NCBI RefSeq assembly: GCF_034008635.1
Contig: NZ_CP125378.1
Location: 3,345,501-3,409,500 of the forward strand
DNA length: 64,000 nucleotides
Source: Pseudomonas sp. P8_229
Lineage (GTDB): Bacteria; Pseudomonadota; Gammaproteobacteria; Pseudomonadales; Pseudomonadaceae
Direction of reading: 5' to 3'
A model generated the notes under the pieces. That model was not told the origin of the DNA and searched no databases. It was given only the letters and a program-made list of their open reading frames with translations. The position numbers and the translations under genes are program-made. How positions within the stretch are numbered: the first letter of the stretch is position 1; each line of letters begins with the position of its first letter. Shown here piece by piece: positions 36,571-46,562 of the stretch.

Positions 36571-37539
36571 ATGAAATCGAACAAGACCCTGCTGACCACA
36601 CTGCTGTCCATGGGCCTGTTGGCCAGTGCCGGCGCCACCCAGGCGGCCGGTTGGTGCGAGTCCGGCAAACCGGTGAAATTCGCCGGTCTGAACTGGGAAA
36701 GCGCCATGCTGCTGACCGACGTGCTGCAAGTGGTGCTGGAGAAAGGTTACGACTGTAAGACCGACAGCCTGCCGGGCAACTCCATCACCATGGAGAACGC
36801 CCTGAGCAGCAACGATATTCAAGTGTTCGCCGAAGAATGGGTCGGCCGCAGCGAGGTCTGGAACAAGGCCGAGAAGGCCGGCAAGGTCGTCGGTATCGGC
36901 GCGCCGATCGTCGGCGCTGTCGAAGGCTGGTACGTTCCGCGCTACGTGATCGAAGGCGATGCCAAGCGCAAGCTTGAACCGAAAGCCCCGGACCTGAAAA
37001 ACATTGCCGATCTGGGCAAATACGCAGCCATTTTCAAGGACGCTGAAGAGCCGTCCAAAGGCCGTTTCTACAACTGCCCGGCCGGCTGGACCTGTGAGCT
37101 GGACAACAGCGAAATGCTGAAAAGCTACGGCCTGGAAAACACCTACACCAACTTCCGTCCGGGCACCGGCCCGGCGCTGGATGCGGCGGTTCTGTCGAGC
37201 TACAAGCGTGGCGAGCCGATCCTGTTCTACTACTGGTCGCCAACCCCACTGATGGGCCAGATCGACGCGGTCAAACTCGAAGAGAAACCGGGCGTCGACA
37301 AGACCGTGAGCATCAAGGTCGGCCTTTCCAAGACCTTCCACGAGCAAGCCCCGGAGCTGGTGGCCGTGCTGGAAAAGGTCAACCTGCCGATCGACCTGCT
37401 GAACCAGAACCTGGGACGCATGGCGAAGGAACGTATCGAGTCGCCAAAACTGGCGAAAATCTTCCTCAAGGAACATCCTGAAGTCTGGCACGCATGGGTG
37501 AGCGACGACGCAGCCAGGAAAATCGACGCGGCCTTGTAG
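36571..37539 (+). CDS. hutX: Histidine ABC transporter, substrate-binding protein HutX
   Basis: A 322-residue periplasmic protein of the glycine-betaine (OpuAC) binding type: signal peptide (KTLLTTLLSMGLLASAGATQA), then WCESGKPVKFAGLNWESAMLLTD and FYYWSPTPLMGQ. The start at ATG 36571 is preceded by TTAGGAG and gives a proper signal peptide; an upstream frame is rejected. Followed by matching permease and ATPase genes inside the hut operon, so histidine or a related imidazole is the expected ligand. Confidence 0.93.
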   Translation: MKSNKTLLTTLLSMGLLASAGATQAAGWCESGKPVKFAGLNWESAMLLTDVLQVVLEKGYDCKTDSLPGNSITMENALSSNDIQVFAEEWVGRSEVWNKAEKAGKVVGIGAPIVGAVEGWYVPRYVIEGDAKRKLEPKAPDLKNIADLGKYAAIFKDAEEPSKGRFYNCPAGWTCELDNSEMLKSYGLENTYTNFRPGTGPALDAAVLSSYKRGEPILFYYWSPTPLMGQIDAVKLEEKPGVDKTVSIKVGLSKTFHEQAPELVAVLEKVNLPIDLLNQNLGRMAKERIESPKLAKIFLKEHPEVWHAWVSDDAARKIDAAL

Positions 37540-37609
37540 GTTGAGCTTCTCCGGCTGTCGGCAACGGCAGCCGGACGCTTGATCGCAACCCCTTGATTGA
37601 GAGTCTCTT

Positions 37610-38461
37610 ATGTTTCCCGAAAGCTTTACCTTTTCCATCGCCGACTGGGTCAACGGTTGGGTCGATTCGCTGGTCACCAACTACGGTGATGTGTTCCGCC
37701 ACATCTCGGACACCCTGCTATGGGCCATCGTCAACCTCGAAGGCCTGCTGCGTGCAGCGCCGTGGTGGTTGATGCTGGCGATCGTCGGTGTAGTCGCCTG
37801 GCACGCCACGCGCAAAGTCGTGACCACTGCCGTCATCGTTGGTCTGCTGTTCCTCGTTGGCGCTGTTGGCCTGTGGGACAAACTCATGCAGACCCTGGCG
37901 CTGATGATGGTCGCGACGATCATTTCGGTGTTGATCGGCATTCCGCTGGGGATTCTCTCGGCGCGCAGCAATCGCCTGCGTTCGGTGCTGATGCCGCTGC
38001 TCGACATCATGCAGACCATGCCCAGCTTCGTGTACCTGATTCCGGTGCTGATGCTGTTCGGCCTGGGCAAGGTCCCGGCGATTTTTGCCACGGTGATCTA
38101 CGCCGCACCGCCGCTGATCCGCCTGACCGACCTGGGCATTCGTCAGGTTGACGGCGAAGTCATGGAAGCGATCAACGCCTTCGGTGCCAACCGCTGGCAG
38201 CAACTGTTCGGCGTGCAACTGCCGCTGGCCCTGCCGAGCATCATGGCCGGGATCAACCAGACCACCATGATGGCCCTGTCGATGGTGGTGATCGCCTCGA
38301 TGATCGGCGCCCGAGGCCTGGGTGAAGATGTGCTGGTGGGGATTCAGACCCTCAACGTCGGGCGCGGCCTCGAAGCCGGTCTGGCGATCGTGATTCTCGC
38401 AGTGGTCATCGACCGCATTACTCAGGCGTACGGTCGGCCACGGCATGAGGTGAGCAAATGA
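37610..38461 (+). CDS. hutW: Histidine ABC transporter, permease HutW
   Basis: A 283-residue inner-membrane protein with about six membrane segments and the permease signature MEAINAFGANRWQQLFGVQLPLALPSIMAGI (EAA loop) that contacts the ATPase. It resembles ProW/OpuAB. The stop overlaps hutV (ATGA). N-terminal FTFSIADWVNGWVDSLVTNYG is typical of the betaine-type permeases. Confidence 0.94.
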   Translation: MFPESFTFSIADWVNGWVDSLVTNYGDVFRHISDTLLWAIVNLEGLLRAAPWWLMLAIVGVVAWHATRKVVTTAVIVGLLFLVGAVGLWDKLMQTLALMMVATIISVLIGIPLGILSARSNRLRSVLMPLLDIMQTMPSFVYLIPVLMLFGLGKVPAIFATVIYAAPPLIRLTDLGIRQVDGEVMEAINAFGANRWQQLFGVQLPLALPSIMAGINQTTMMALSMVVIASMIGARGLGEDVLVGIQTLNVGRGLEAGLAIVILAVVIDRITQAYGRPRHEVSK

Positions 38462-39288
38462 GCAACGCAACCGTGAGCAAGATCGAAGTCAAAAACGTCT
38501 TCAAGATTTTCGGCAACCGCGCCAAGGACGCACTGGCGATGGTTGGCCAGGGCAAGACCAAGGATCAGGTGCTGAACGAAACCGGTTGCGTGGTCGGGGT
38601 CAACGACCTGTCGCTGAGCATTGGCACCGGTGAGATCTTCGTGATCATGGGCCTGTCCGGTTCCGGCAAGTCGACCCTTGTGCGTCACTTCAATCGCCTG
38701 ATCGACCCGACCAGCGGCGCAATCCTGGTCGACGGTGTGGACATCCTGCAATACGACATGGACGCCCTGCGCGAATTTCGCCGGCACAAGATCAGCATGG
38801 TGTTCCAGAGCTTCGGCCTGCTGCCGCACAAAACCGTGCAGGAGAACGTCGCCTACGGCCTGAAAGTGCGCGGCGAGAGCAAGCAGATGTGCGCCGAACG
38901 TGCGTTGCACTGGATCAACACCGTGGGCCTCAAGGGCTACGAAAACAAATACCCGCATCAGCTTTCCGGTGGCATGCGTCAGCGTGTCGGCCTGGCCCGT
39001 GCACTGGCGGCAGACACCGACATCATCCTGATGGACGAAGCGTTCAGTGCACTCGACCCGCTGATCCGCGCCGAGATGCAGGACCAGTTGCTGGAGCTGC
39101 AAAAGACTTTGCACAAGACCATCGTATTCATCACTCACGACCTCGACGAGGCGGTGCGTATCGGCAACCGCATTGCGATCCTCAAGGATGGCCGCCTGAT
39201 TCAGGTCGGTACACCGCGCGAGATCCTGCATTCGCCGGCGGATGAATATGTCGACCGGTTCGTGCAGCGGCGGGCGGCGGTGGTTTGA
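38458..39288 (+). CDS. hutV: Histidine ABC transporter, ATPase HutV
   Basis: A 276-residue ABC ATPase of the ProV/OpuAA type: N-terminal extension KIEVKNVFKIFGNRAKDAL, Walker A GLSGSGKST near residue 65, signature LSGGMRQRVGLARALA, Walker B IILMDEAFSALDP, switch His in FITHDLDEA. It lacks the C-terminal CBS domains of osmotic ProV, fitting a catabolic rather than osmoregulated importer. Overlaps hutW by four bases. Confidence 0.95.
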   Translation: MSNATVSKIEVKNVFKIFGNRAKDALAMVGQGKTKDQVLNETGCVVGVNDLSLSIGTGEIFVIMGLSGSGKSTLVRHFNRLIDPTSGAILVDGVDILQYDMDALREFRRHKISMVFQSFGLLPHKTVQENVAYGLKVRGESKQMCAERALHWINTVGLKGYENKYPHQLSGGMRQRVGLARALAADTDIILMDEAFSALDPLIRAEMQDQLLELQKTLHKTIVFITHDLDEAVRIGNRIAILKDGRLIQVGTPREILHSPADEYVDRFVQRRAAVV

Positions 39289-39290
39289 CG

Positions 39291-39410
39291 CTCGTTCCCA
39301 CGCTCTGCGTGGGAATGCATCCCGTGACGCTCCGCGTCACCTTGCACAGAGCAGAAGTCGGGACGCGGAGCGTCCCAGGCGGCATTCCCACGCAGAGCGT
39401 GGGAACGATC
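39291..39410. repeat. GATCGTTCCCACGC-type palindromic repeat, full copy
   Basis: Arms CGTTCCCACGC... and ...GCGTGGGAACG with inner GACGCTCCGCGTC and GACGCGGAGCGTC. Three bases after the hutV stop and 20 before the HAL-family gene, inside the operon. Confidence 0.88.
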
Positions 39411-39430
39411 TTGTTCATGAGGTTTTTTAG

Positions 39431-40954
39431 ATGTCCCAGGCTGAAAAAATCATTATCACCGGCAGCCCCCTGCGTTGGCAGGACGTGGTCGCCGTCGCCC
39501 GTCACGGCGCACCTCTGGAGTTGTCGAGCGAGACCTGGGCGCGCATCGAAAACGCGCAAGGCATCGTCCAGCGTATCGTCGAAAGCGGCGAGCGTGCCTA
39601 TGGCGTCAACACCGGTCTGGGTGGCTTGTCCAACGTCTCGCTCAAGGACGAACAGCTCAGCCAGCTGTCGCGCAATACCTTGCTCAGCCACGCCTGCGGT
39701 GTCGGCCCGGTGTTGCCCGATGAGCAAACCCGCGCGATCATCTGCGCCGCCGTCCACAACTACAGCCACGGCAAATCCGGCATTCATCGCCGCGTGGTCG
39801 AAGGGCTGCTGGCACTGCTCAATCGCGGCATTACCCCGCAGGTTCCGTCGCAAGGTTCGGTGGGTTACCTGACCCACATGGCGCACATCGGCATCGCGCT
39901 GCTGGGCGTGGGCAATGTCAGCTATCGCGGGCAAATCACCTCGGCGCAACAGGCGCTGGTCGAAGAGGGCCTGCAACCGGTGCAACTCGGCGCGAAGGAC
40001 GGCTTGTGCCTGGTCAACGGCACGCCGTGCATGACCGGCCTCAGCTGCCTGGCGATTGCCGATGCGACGCGGCTGGTGCAGTGGGCCGATGTGATCGGCG
40101 CCATGAGCTTCGAAGCCCAGCGCGGTCAGATCGCCGCATTCGATGCCGAAATCATCGCGCTCAAGCCGCACCCGGGCATGCAGCAGGTCGGTGTCAATCT
40201 GCGCGCGTTGCTCGATGGCAGTGAAGTGATCGCGGCGAGCAAAGGCATTCGCACTCAGGATGCGCTGAGCATTCGTTCGATCCCGCAGGTGCATGGTGCT
40301 GCGCGCGATCAACTGGATCACGCGATCAAGCAGGTCGAAGCCGAACTCAACGGCTGCACCGACAACCCGCTGCTGCTGGGTACGCCGGAGAGTTTCCGGG
40401 TGATGTCGCAAGCCAACCCGCACGGCCAATCCGTGGCGATGGCAGCGGACGTGCTGGCGATTGCCATGGCCGAAATCGGCTCGATCGCCGAGCGTCGTCT
40501 CGATCGTCTGGTGAATCCGCACGTCAGCGGTCTGCCGGCGTTTCTGGTGGCCAACCCGGGGGTGAACTCCGGGATGATGATCGTGCAATACGTCGCCGCC
40601 TCACTGTGCGCGGAAAACCGCCAGCTGGCGCAACCGGCGGTGCTCGACAACTACGTCACCTCGGGCCTGCAGGAAGATCACCTGAGCATGGGCACCAGCG
40701 CCGCGCTGAAGCTGCACCGTGCCCTGGAAAACTGCACGCAGATCCTCGCCATCGAGTACCTGCTGGCGGCGCAGGCCTTTGAATTCCTCAAGGAGCAGCG
40801 CTTTGGCGCAGGCACTGACCGGGCGTGGCGACTGCTGCGCGAAACCGTCCCGGCCTACGATCAGGATCGCTGGCTGGCGCCGGATATCGCCGCCGCCGCG
40901 AGTGTTTTGAAAGACTCGAATTCGCTGCACAACGTGTTACCGAATCTGCACTGA
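39431..40954 (+). CDS. hutH1: HAL/PAL-family protein lacking the MIO triad (HutH1)
   Basis: A 507-residue homologue of histidine ammonia-lyase. It keeps Tyr57 (AYGVNTG), His87 (LLSHACG), Asn196 (LVNGT), Gln276, Arg282 and Glu415 (LQEDH), counted against the enzyme encoded just downstream. But the cofactor loop [14 protein letters not shown] is replaced by GSVGYLTHMAH: the Ala-Ser-Gly that cyclises to MIO is gone and the loop is three residues shorter. In addition the catalytic Tyr (QDPYSLR) is Leu279 (QDALSIR) and the active-site Phe (GNFHAEP) is Pro330 (ANPHGQS). The reading frame is intact, so it is maintained but probably not an ammonia-lyase. Confidence 0.9.
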   Translation: MSQAEKIIITGSPLRWQDVVAVARHGAPLELSSETWARIENAQGIVQRIVESGERAYGVNTGLGGLSNVSLKDEQLSQLSRNTLLSHACGVGPVLPDEQTRAIICAAVHNYSHGKSGIHRRVVEGLLALLNRGITPQVPSQGSVGYLTHMAHIGIALLGVGNVSYRGQITSAQQALVEEGLQPVQLGAKDGLCLVNGTPCMTGLSCLAIADATRLVQWADVIGAMSFEAQRGQIAAFDAEIIALKPHPGMQQVGVNLRALLDGSEVIAASKGIRTQDALSIRSIPQVHGAARDQLDHAIKQVEAELNGCTDNPLLLGTPESFRVMSQANPHGQSVAMAADVLAIAMAEIGSIAERRLDRLVNPHVSGLPAFLVANPGVNSGMMIVQYVAASLCAENRQLAQPAVLDNYVTSGLQEDHLSMGTSAALKLHRALENCTQILAIEYLLAAQAFEFLKEQRFGAGTDRAWRLLRETVPAYDQDRWLAPDIAAAASVLKDSNSLHNVLPNLH

Positions 40955-41070
40955 CAATACCCATACCAGCGTGCCAAGGCGCGGATCGTCCACAAGACGA
41001 GAAGCGACGGATAACGGAATGCTCCGGAGCGACTGGTAGTTAATAACAATGCCTAAACAGGAGCATTTTA

Positions 41071-42603
41071 ATGACTGCGCTGAACCTGATTCCCGGCCAA
41101 CTGAGCCTGGCGCAACTGCGTGACGTTTATCAGCACCCGGTCAAGCTGACCCTCGACAACAGCGCTGCCGCACAGATCGAAGCCAGCGTCGCTTGCGTCG
41201 AGCAGATCCTCGCCGAGAATCGCACCGCCTACGGCATCAACACCGGTTTCGGCCTGCTGGCCTCGACCCGCATCGCCAGCGAAGACCTGGAAAACCTGCA
41301 GCGTTCGTTGGTGCTGTCCCACGCCGCCGGCGTCGGCCAGCCGATCAGTGATGAGCTGGTGCGCCTGATCATGGTGCTCAAGGTCAACAGCCTCAGCCGT
41401 GGTTTCTCCGGTATTCGCCGCGTGGTGATCGATGCGCTGATCGCGCTGATCAACGCCGAGGTCTATCCGCACATTCCGCTGAAAGGCTCGGTGGGTGCCT
41501 CGGGCGATCTGGCGCCCCTGGCGCACATGTCGCTGGTGCTGCTGGGCGAAGGCAAGGCGCGCTACAAGGGCGAGTGGATGGAAGCCACCGAAGCGCTGAA
41601 AGTCGCCGGTCTGACCCCGCTGACTTTGGCGGCTAAAGAAGGTCTGGCGTTGCTCAACGGTACTCAGGTGTCCACCGCGTTTGCCCTGCGTGGCTTGTTT
41701 GAAGGTGAAGACCTGTTCGCCGGTGCGCTGGCGCTGGGCGGCCTGACCGTTGAAGCCGTTTTGGGTTCGCGCTCGCCGTTCGACGCGCGCATCCACGCCG
41801 CCCGTGGCCAGAAAGGCCAGATCGACGCCGCTGCGGCTTATCGCGATCTGCTCGGCGAGCGCAGCGAAGTCTCCGATTCGCACCAGAACTGCGAAAAGGT
41901 CCAGGACCCGTACTCGCTGCGCTGCCAGCCGCAAGTCATGGGCGCCTGCCTGACCCAGTTCCGTCAGGCCGCCGACGTGCTGGTCATCGAAGCCAACGCC
42001 GTCTCCGACAACCCGTTGGTGTTCGCTGCTGAAGGCGATGTGATTTCCGGCGGCAACTTCCATGCTGAACCGGTGGCCATGGCCGCTGACAACATGGCCT
42101 TGGCCATCGCTGAAATCGGCTCGCTGAGCGAACGCCGCATCTCGCTGATGATGGACAAGCACATGTCGCAACTGCCGCCGTTCCTGGTGGCCAATGGCGG
42201 GGTCAACTCCGGCTTCATGATTGCTCAGGTGACCGCCGCAGCACTGGCCAGCGAGAACAAGGCGCTGGCCCATCCGCATTCGGTCGACAGCCTGCCGACC
42301 TCGGCCAACCAGGAAGACCACGTGTCGATGGCCCCGGCTGCCGGCAAGCGTCTGTGGGAAATGGCCGAGAACACCCGCGGGATTCTCGCCGTGGAATGGC
42401 TGGCGGCGGTGCAGGGCCTGGACCTGCGCAACGGTCTGAAGACTTCGACCAAGCTGGAACAGGCGCGGGCGATTCTGCGCAAGGAAGTGCCGTTCTACGA
42501 GAAGGACCGCTTCTTTGCGCCGGACATCAATGTGGCGACCGAGCTGCTGGCTTCGCGGTGTCTGACCGAACTGGTTCCAGCGAAACTTTTGCCTAGTTTG
42601 TAA
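41071..42603 (+). CDS. hutH: Histidine ammonia-lyase (histidase, HutH2)
   Basis: Deaminates L-histidine to urocanate, the first step of the pathway. The 510-residue protein has the MIO triad Ala143-Ser144-Gly145 in [15 protein letters not shown], Tyr54, His84, Asn196, Gln278, Tyr281, Arg284, Phe330 and Glu415, i.e. every residue known to matter in the P. putida enzyme shifted by one. A good ribosome site (AGGAGCATTTTA) precedes the ATG. It is the second of two HAL-family genes and clearly the catalytic one. Confidence 0.98.
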   Translation: MTALNLIPGQLSLAQLRDVYQHPVKLTLDNSAAAQIEASVACVEQILAENRTAYGINTGFGLLASTRIASEDLENLQRSLVLSHAAGVGQPISDELVRLIMVLKVNSLSRGFSGIRRVVIDALIALINAEVYPHIPLKGSVGASGDLAPLAHMSLVLLGEGKARYKGEWMEATEALKVAGLTPLTLAAKEGLALLNGTQVSTAFALRGLFEGEDLFAGALALGGLTVEAVLGSRSPFDARIHAARGQKGQIDAAAAYRDLLGERSEVSDSHQNCEKVQDPYSLRCQPQVMGACLTQFRQAADVLVIEANAVSDNPLVFAAEGDVISGGNFHAEPVAMAADNMALAIAEIGSLSERRISLMMDKHMSQLPPFLVANGGVNSGFMIAQVTAAALASENKALAHPHSVDSLPTSANQEDHVSMAPAAGKRLWEMAENTRGILAVEWLAAVQGLDLRNGLKTSTKLEQARAILRKEVPFYEKDRFFAPDINVATELLASRCLTELVPAKLLPSL

Positions 42604-42612
42604 CCCACCCAC

Positions 42613-42716
42613 TGATCGTTCCCACGCTCTGCGTGGGAATGCAGCCCGTGACGCTCCGCGTCACTGGACGCAGAGCGTCCCTTGAGGCATTCCCACGCAG
42701 AGCATGGGAACGATCA
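42613..42716. repeat. GATCGTTCCCACGC-type palindromic repeat, full copy
   Basis: TGATCGTTCCCACGC and, at the right, GCATGGGAACGATCA (one change); inner GGACGCAGAGCGTCC. Between hutH and hutI, inside the operon. Confidence 0.88.
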
Positions 42717-42733
42717 CTAGACGAGGACTTGGG

Positions 42734-43939
42734 ATGAAAACCCTCTGGCAACACTGCCACGTCGCAACCATGGCGCAGGGCGTCTACTCGATCATTGAAG
42801 ATGCGGCCATCGTGACGTCCGGCGCGTACATCGAGTGGATCGGCCCGCGCAATCAATTGCCCTCCGGCGAATACCCGGCAGTCAACGACCTGCAAGGCGC
42901 GTGGGTCACCCCCGGCCTGATCGACTGCCACACCCACACGGTGTTCGGCGGCAACCGCAGCGGCGAATTCGAGAAACGTCTGCAAGGCGTCAGCTACGCC
43001 GAGATCGCGGCGCAGGGCGGCGGCATTGCCAGCACCGTGCGCGCCACTCGTGAAGCGAGCGAAGACGAGCTATTCGCCAGCGCCGCCAAGCGTCTGAAAA
43101 GCCTGATGCGCGATGGCGTGACCACGGTCGAGATGAAGTCCGGCTACGGTCTCGATCTGGCCAGCGAACGCAAGATCCTGCGGGTCATCCGTCGCCTCGC
43201 CAAGGAGCTGCCGATCAGCGTGCGCAGCACCTGTCTGGCGGCCCACGCGTTGCCGCCGGAATACAAGGATCGTGCTGACGCTTACATCGATCACATCTGC
43301 GCCGAGATGCTTCCGGCGCTGGCCGCCGAAGGGCTGGTCGATGCCGTGGATGCGTTCTGTGAATACCTGGCGTTCTCGCCGGAGCAGGTCGAGCGGGTGT
43401 TCATCACCGCACAGAAACTCGGCCTGCCGGTGAAGCTGCACGCCGAGCAACTGTCTTCGCTGCATGGCTCCAGCCTTGCGGCGCGATACAAGGCGCTGTC
43501 CGCCGATCATCTGGAGTTCATGGACGAAGACGACGCCATCGCCATGGCCAAATCCGACACCGTCGCGGTGCTGTTGCCGGGCGCGTTCTACTTCCTGCGC
43601 GAAACCCAGTTGCCGCCGATGGACGCCTTGCGCAAACACAAGGTGAAAATCGCCATCGCCAGCGACCTCAACCCCGGCACCTCGCCGGCGCTGTCGTTGC
43701 GCCTGATGCTGAACATGGCCTGCACCTGTTTCCGCATGACCCCGGAAGAAGCCTTGGCCGGTGCGACCCTTCATGCCGCGCAAGCGCTGGGCATGGCCGA
43801 CACCCATGGCTCGCTGGAAGTCGGCAAGGTCGCGGATTTCGTCGCCTGGCACATCGATCGTCCGGCGGATCTGGCCTATTGGCTCGGTGGTGATCTGGAC
43901 AAACGCGTCGTGCGTCACGGCGTTGAATCAAGTCTGTAG
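42734..43939 (+). CDS. hutI: Imidazolonepropionase
   Basis: Hydrolyses imidazolone propionate to N-formiminoglutamate, step three of histidine degradation. The 401-residue amidohydrolase has the metal-binding [22 protein letters not shown] region, [21 protein letters not shown] and [11 protein letters not shown]. The start ATG 42734, after GAGGACTTGGG, matches family N-termini (MKTLWQHC); an upstream in-frame ATG at 42704 lies within the repeat and is rejected. hutG follows after ten bases. Confidence 0.97.
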   Translation: MKTLWQHCHVATMAQGVYSIIEDAAIVTSGAYIEWIGPRNQLPSGEYPAVNDLQGAWVTPGLIDCHTHTVFGGNRSGEFEKRLQGVSYAEIAAQGGGIASTVRATREASEDELFASAAKRLKSLMRDGVTTVEMKSGYGLDLASERKILRVIRRLAKELPISVRSTCLAAHALPPEYKDRADAYIDHICAEMLPALAAEGLVDAVDAFCEYLAFSPEQVERVFITAQKLGLPVKLHAEQLSSLHGSSLAARYKALSADHLEFMDEDDAIAMAKSDTVAVLLPGAFYFLRETQLPPMDALRKHKVKIAIASDLNPGTSPALSLRLMLNMACTCFRMTPEEALAGATLHAAQALGMADTHGSLEVGKVADFVAWHIDRPADLAYWLGGDLDKRVVRHGVESSL

Positions 43940-43949
43940 GAGAGCGGTT

Positions 43950-44753
43950 GTGGATAAGGTTCTGAATTTCAAACAAGGTCGCGTGCCGCTGCTGATCAGC
44001 ATGCCGCATGCCGGCGTGCGCCTGACCCCAGCGGTCGAAGCCGGGCTGATCGCGGATGCGAAAAGCCTGCCGGACACCGACTGGCACATTCCGCAGCTCT
44101 ACGATTTTGCCGATGAACTGGGCGCCAGCACGTTGGCCGCCGAGTACTCGCGGTTCGTCATCGACCTGAACCGTCCGTCCGATGACAAGCCGTTGTATGT
44201 CGGCGCCACCACCGGTCTGTACCCGGCGACGCTGTTCGATGGCATTCCTCTGTTTCGCGAAGGGCACGAGCCATCGACAGCGGAGCGTGCGACTTATCTG
44301 GAGCAGATCTGGACACCGTACCACCGCACCCTGCAGCAAGAGCTGGCGCGACTGAAGGCCGAGTTCGGCTACGCGCTGCTGTTCGACGCGCACTCGATCC
44401 GCTCGATCATCCCGCACCTGTTCGACGGCAAACTGCCGGACTTCAACCTCGGCACCTTCAACGGCGCCAGTTGCGATCCGCAGCTGGCGACGCAACTGGA
44501 AGCCATCTGCGCGCGCCACGGCAATTACAGCCACGTGCTCAACGGACGCTTCAAGGGCGGCCACATCACCCGCCATTACGGCAACCCGGCCGAGAACATC
44601 CACGCCGTGCAACTGGAGCTGGGCCAGTGCACCTACATGGAAGAGTTCGAACCGTTCCGCTATCGCCCCGATCTGGCTGAGCCGACGCGGGTGGTGCTCA
44701 AGGAATTGCTGCAGGGCTATCTGGCCTGGGGCGAAAAACACTACCGCGGCTGA
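43950..44753 (+). CDS. hutG: N-formylglutamate deformylase HutG
   Basis: Zn-dependent hydrolysis of N-formylglutamate to glutamate and formate, the last step after HutF. The 267-residue protein carries PLLISMPHAGVRLTP, FVIDLNRPSDD, YALLFDAHSIRS and GNYSHVLNGRFKGGHITRHYG. It starts with GTG 43950, fixed by AGGAG seven bases upstream and by the family N-terminus; a longer frame from 43761 lies inside hutI and is rejected. Last gene of the hut unit. Confidence 0.97.
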   Translation: MDKVLNFKQGRVPLLISMPHAGVRLTPAVEAGLIADAKSLPDTDWHIPQLYDFADELGASTLAAEYSRFVIDLNRPSDDKPLYVGATTGLYPATLFDGIPLFREGHEPSTAERATYLEQIWTPYHRTLQQELARLKAEFGYALLFDAHSIRSIIPHLFDGKLPDFNLGTFNGASCDPQLATQLEAICARHGNYSHVLNGRFKGGHITRHYGNPAENIHAVQLELGQCTYMEEFEPFRYRPDLAEPTRVVLKELLQGYLAWGEKHYRG

Positions 44754-44761
44754 CTCACCCC

Positions 44762-44788
44762 TGTAGGAGCTGCCGAAGGCTGCGATCT
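44762..44788. repeat. Single REP half, GTAGGAGCTGCCGAAGGCTG
   Basis: Resembles the left half of another Pseudomonas REP type; no inverted partner nearby. It abuts the minimal palindrome that follows. Confidence 0.5.
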
Positions 44789-44821
44789 TGATCGTTCCCA
44801 CGCAGAGCGTGGGAACGATCA
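44789..44821. repeat. Minimal 33-nt copy of the GATCGTTCCCACGC palindrome
   Basis: TGATCGTTCCCACGC-AGA-GCGTGGGAACGATCA: the two outer ends of the full repeat joined around AGA, a perfect hairpin with 15-bp stem. Sits 35 bases after the hutG stop. Confidence 0.9.
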
Positions 44822-44924
44822 GGTCCCGGAGCATGCTCATTGACGTAAATCGGGTTTATGATGCCGGACGGCAGAATAATAGAAGTCCCCCCAGGGATGA
44901 CCTCGACCCCTTACGGAGCGCGCA

Positions 44925-45896
44925 ATGCAGACTTTGTTTCCGCAGATCAAACCCCATGCCCGGCACGATCTGGCTGTCGATGACACCCACACGCTGTACG
45001 TCGACGAAAGCGGTTCGCCGGAAGGCTTGCCGGTGGTGTTCATCCACGGTGGTCCCGGCGCCGGTTGCGACGCCCAGAGCCGTCGCTATTTCGATCCGAA
45101 CCTGTATCGCATTGTCACCTTCGACCAGCGCGGCTGCGGACGCTCCACGCCGCATGCCAGTCTGGAAAACAACACCACCTGGGATCTGGTCGCCGACCTT
45201 GAGCGTATCCGCAAGCACCTGGGCATCGACAAATGGGTGCTGTTCGGCGGTTCGTGGGGCTCGACCCTGGCGCTGGCCTATGCGCAAACCCACCCGGAGC
45301 GCGTACACGGTCTGATCCTGCGCGGGATCTTTCTCTGCCGTCCGCAGGAAATCGAGTGGTTCTATCAGGCCGGTGCCAGCCGTCTGTTTCCTGATTACTG
45401 GCAGGACTACATCGCGCCGATCCCGCTGGACGAGCGCGACGATCTGCTCAGCGCCTTCCACAAGCGCCTGGTCGGCAACGACCAGATCGCCCAGATGCAC
45501 GCGGCCAAGGCCTGGTCGACATGGGAAGGACGCACCGCGACCCTGCGCCCGAACCCGCTGGTGGTCGACCGTTTCTCCGAACCGCAGCGCGCGCTGTCGA
45601 TTGCGCGGATCGAATGCCACTACTTCACCAACAACGCATTCCTTGAGCCGAACCAGCTGATTCGCGACATGGGCAAGATTGCCCATCTACCGGGGGTGAT
45701 CATCCATGGTCGCTACGACGTGATCTGCCCGCTGGACAACGCCTGGGAATTGCATCAGGCCTGGCCGAACAGCGAGCTGCAGGTGATTCGCGACGCCGGT
45801 CACGCTGCGTCCGAACCGGGTATCACCGATGCGCTGGTGCGTGCTGCGAGCAACATGGCCCGCCGCCTGCTCGACCTGCCGCCCGAAGAAGCATGA
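44925..45896 (+). CDS. pip: Prolyl aminopeptidase
   Basis: Releases N-terminal proline from peptides. The 323-residue alpha/beta-hydrolase has the oxyanion motif [24 protein letters not shown], nucleophile Ser110 in [20 protein letters not shown], Asp in [10 protein letters not shown] and His in RDAGHAASE, all characteristic of proline iminopeptidases. Overlaps dtd by four bases. Confidence 0.96.
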   Translation: MQTLFPQIKPHARHDLAVDDTHTLYVDESGSPEGLPVVFIHGGPGAGCDAQSRRYFDPNLYRIVTFDQRGCGRSTPHASLENNTTWDLVADLERIRKHLGIDKWVLFGGSWGSTLALAYAQTHPERVHGLILRGIFLCRPQEIEWFYQAGASRLFPDYWQDYIAPIPLDERDDLLSAFHKRLVGNDQIAQMHAAKAWSTWEGRTATLRPNPLVVDRFSEPQRALSIARIECHYFTNNAFLEPNQLIRDMGKIAHLPGVIIHGRYDVICPLDNAWELHQAWPNSELQVIRDAGHAASEPGITDALVRAASNMARRLLDLPPEEA

Positions 45897-46330
45897 AGGG
45901 GCTTCTACAACGCGTGCGCGGTGCACGAGTCGAAGTCGCGGGAGAAATCGTTGGTGCAGTAGATCAGGGTTTACTGGTGCTGGTAGCCGTCGAACCCGAC
46001 GATACCCGTACCAGCGCCGACAAACTTCTGCATAAGCTGCTTAACTATCGGGTATTCAGTGACGCTGAGGGCAAGATGAATCTGTCCCTGGCGGATGTGG
46101 GCGGCGGGTTGCTGCTGGTCTCTCAGTTCACCCTGGCTGCCGACACCAAGAGCGGGTTGCGCCCGAGTTTCTCGAGCGCGGCCCCTCCGGCATTGGGCGA
46201 GGAATTGTTCGACTATCTATTAAGCAAAGCGAAACAGATGCATGGCACTGTGGCATCAGGTAGATTCGGCGCGGATATGCAGGTGCACCTGGTCAACGAT
46301 GGCCCGGTAACCTTCCTGTTACAGACATGA
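45893..46330 (+). CDS. dtd: D-aminoacyl-tRNA deacylase
   Basis: Removes D-amino acids mischarged on tRNA. The 145-residue protein has the DTD signatures [20 protein letters not shown] and the C-terminal NDGPVTF with the Gly-Pro motif that excludes L-amino acids. Translationally coupled to pip through ATGA, an order common in Pseudomonas. Confidence 0.97.
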   Translation: MKGLLQRVRGARVEVAGEIVGAVDQGLLVLVAVEPDDTRTSADKLLHKLLNYRVFSDAEGKMNLSLADVGGGLLLVSQFTLAADTKSGLRPSFSSAAPPALGEELFDYLLSKAKQMHGTVASGRFGADMQVHLVNDGPVTFLLQT

Positions 46331-46383
46331 AAGCGCTTGAAACATCTTTTCAAGGGCTTTTCGACTGAAAACAGGCGCTTTTC
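46330..46383 (+). terminator. Hairpins after dtd, probable terminator
   Basis: AAAGCGC...GCGCTTTT outer pairing encloses the smaller CTTGAAA-CATC-TTTTCAAG, followed by GGGCTTTTC. Starts at the stop codon of dtd. Confidence 0.55.
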
Positions 46384-46562
46384 GCGATAAATACTTTGTT
46401 ACCCCTGATGCGTTGTCACGCGGGCTACTAGATAATCGCGCGCTATGGGGATCAGCGTTCGTTGGTCCATTTTTGACTTAGGTAGAGACTTGTCTGGATC
46501 CGATTGGGGAATCATTTTGCCCCAGTGGAGTCGGAACAATGCTCGCCAACCTGGCATGAGCG

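Noticed and set aside
34915..37680. A 921-codon open frame on the minus strand
   Set aside because: It lies opposite the NCS1 permease and hutX, which have clear family motifs. The composition (His/Gln/Arg-rich, no motif) is that of a frame opposite GC-rich genes.
39431..40954. Second functional histidase
   Set aside because: MIO triad, catalytic Tyr and active-site Phe are all changed; see the finding.
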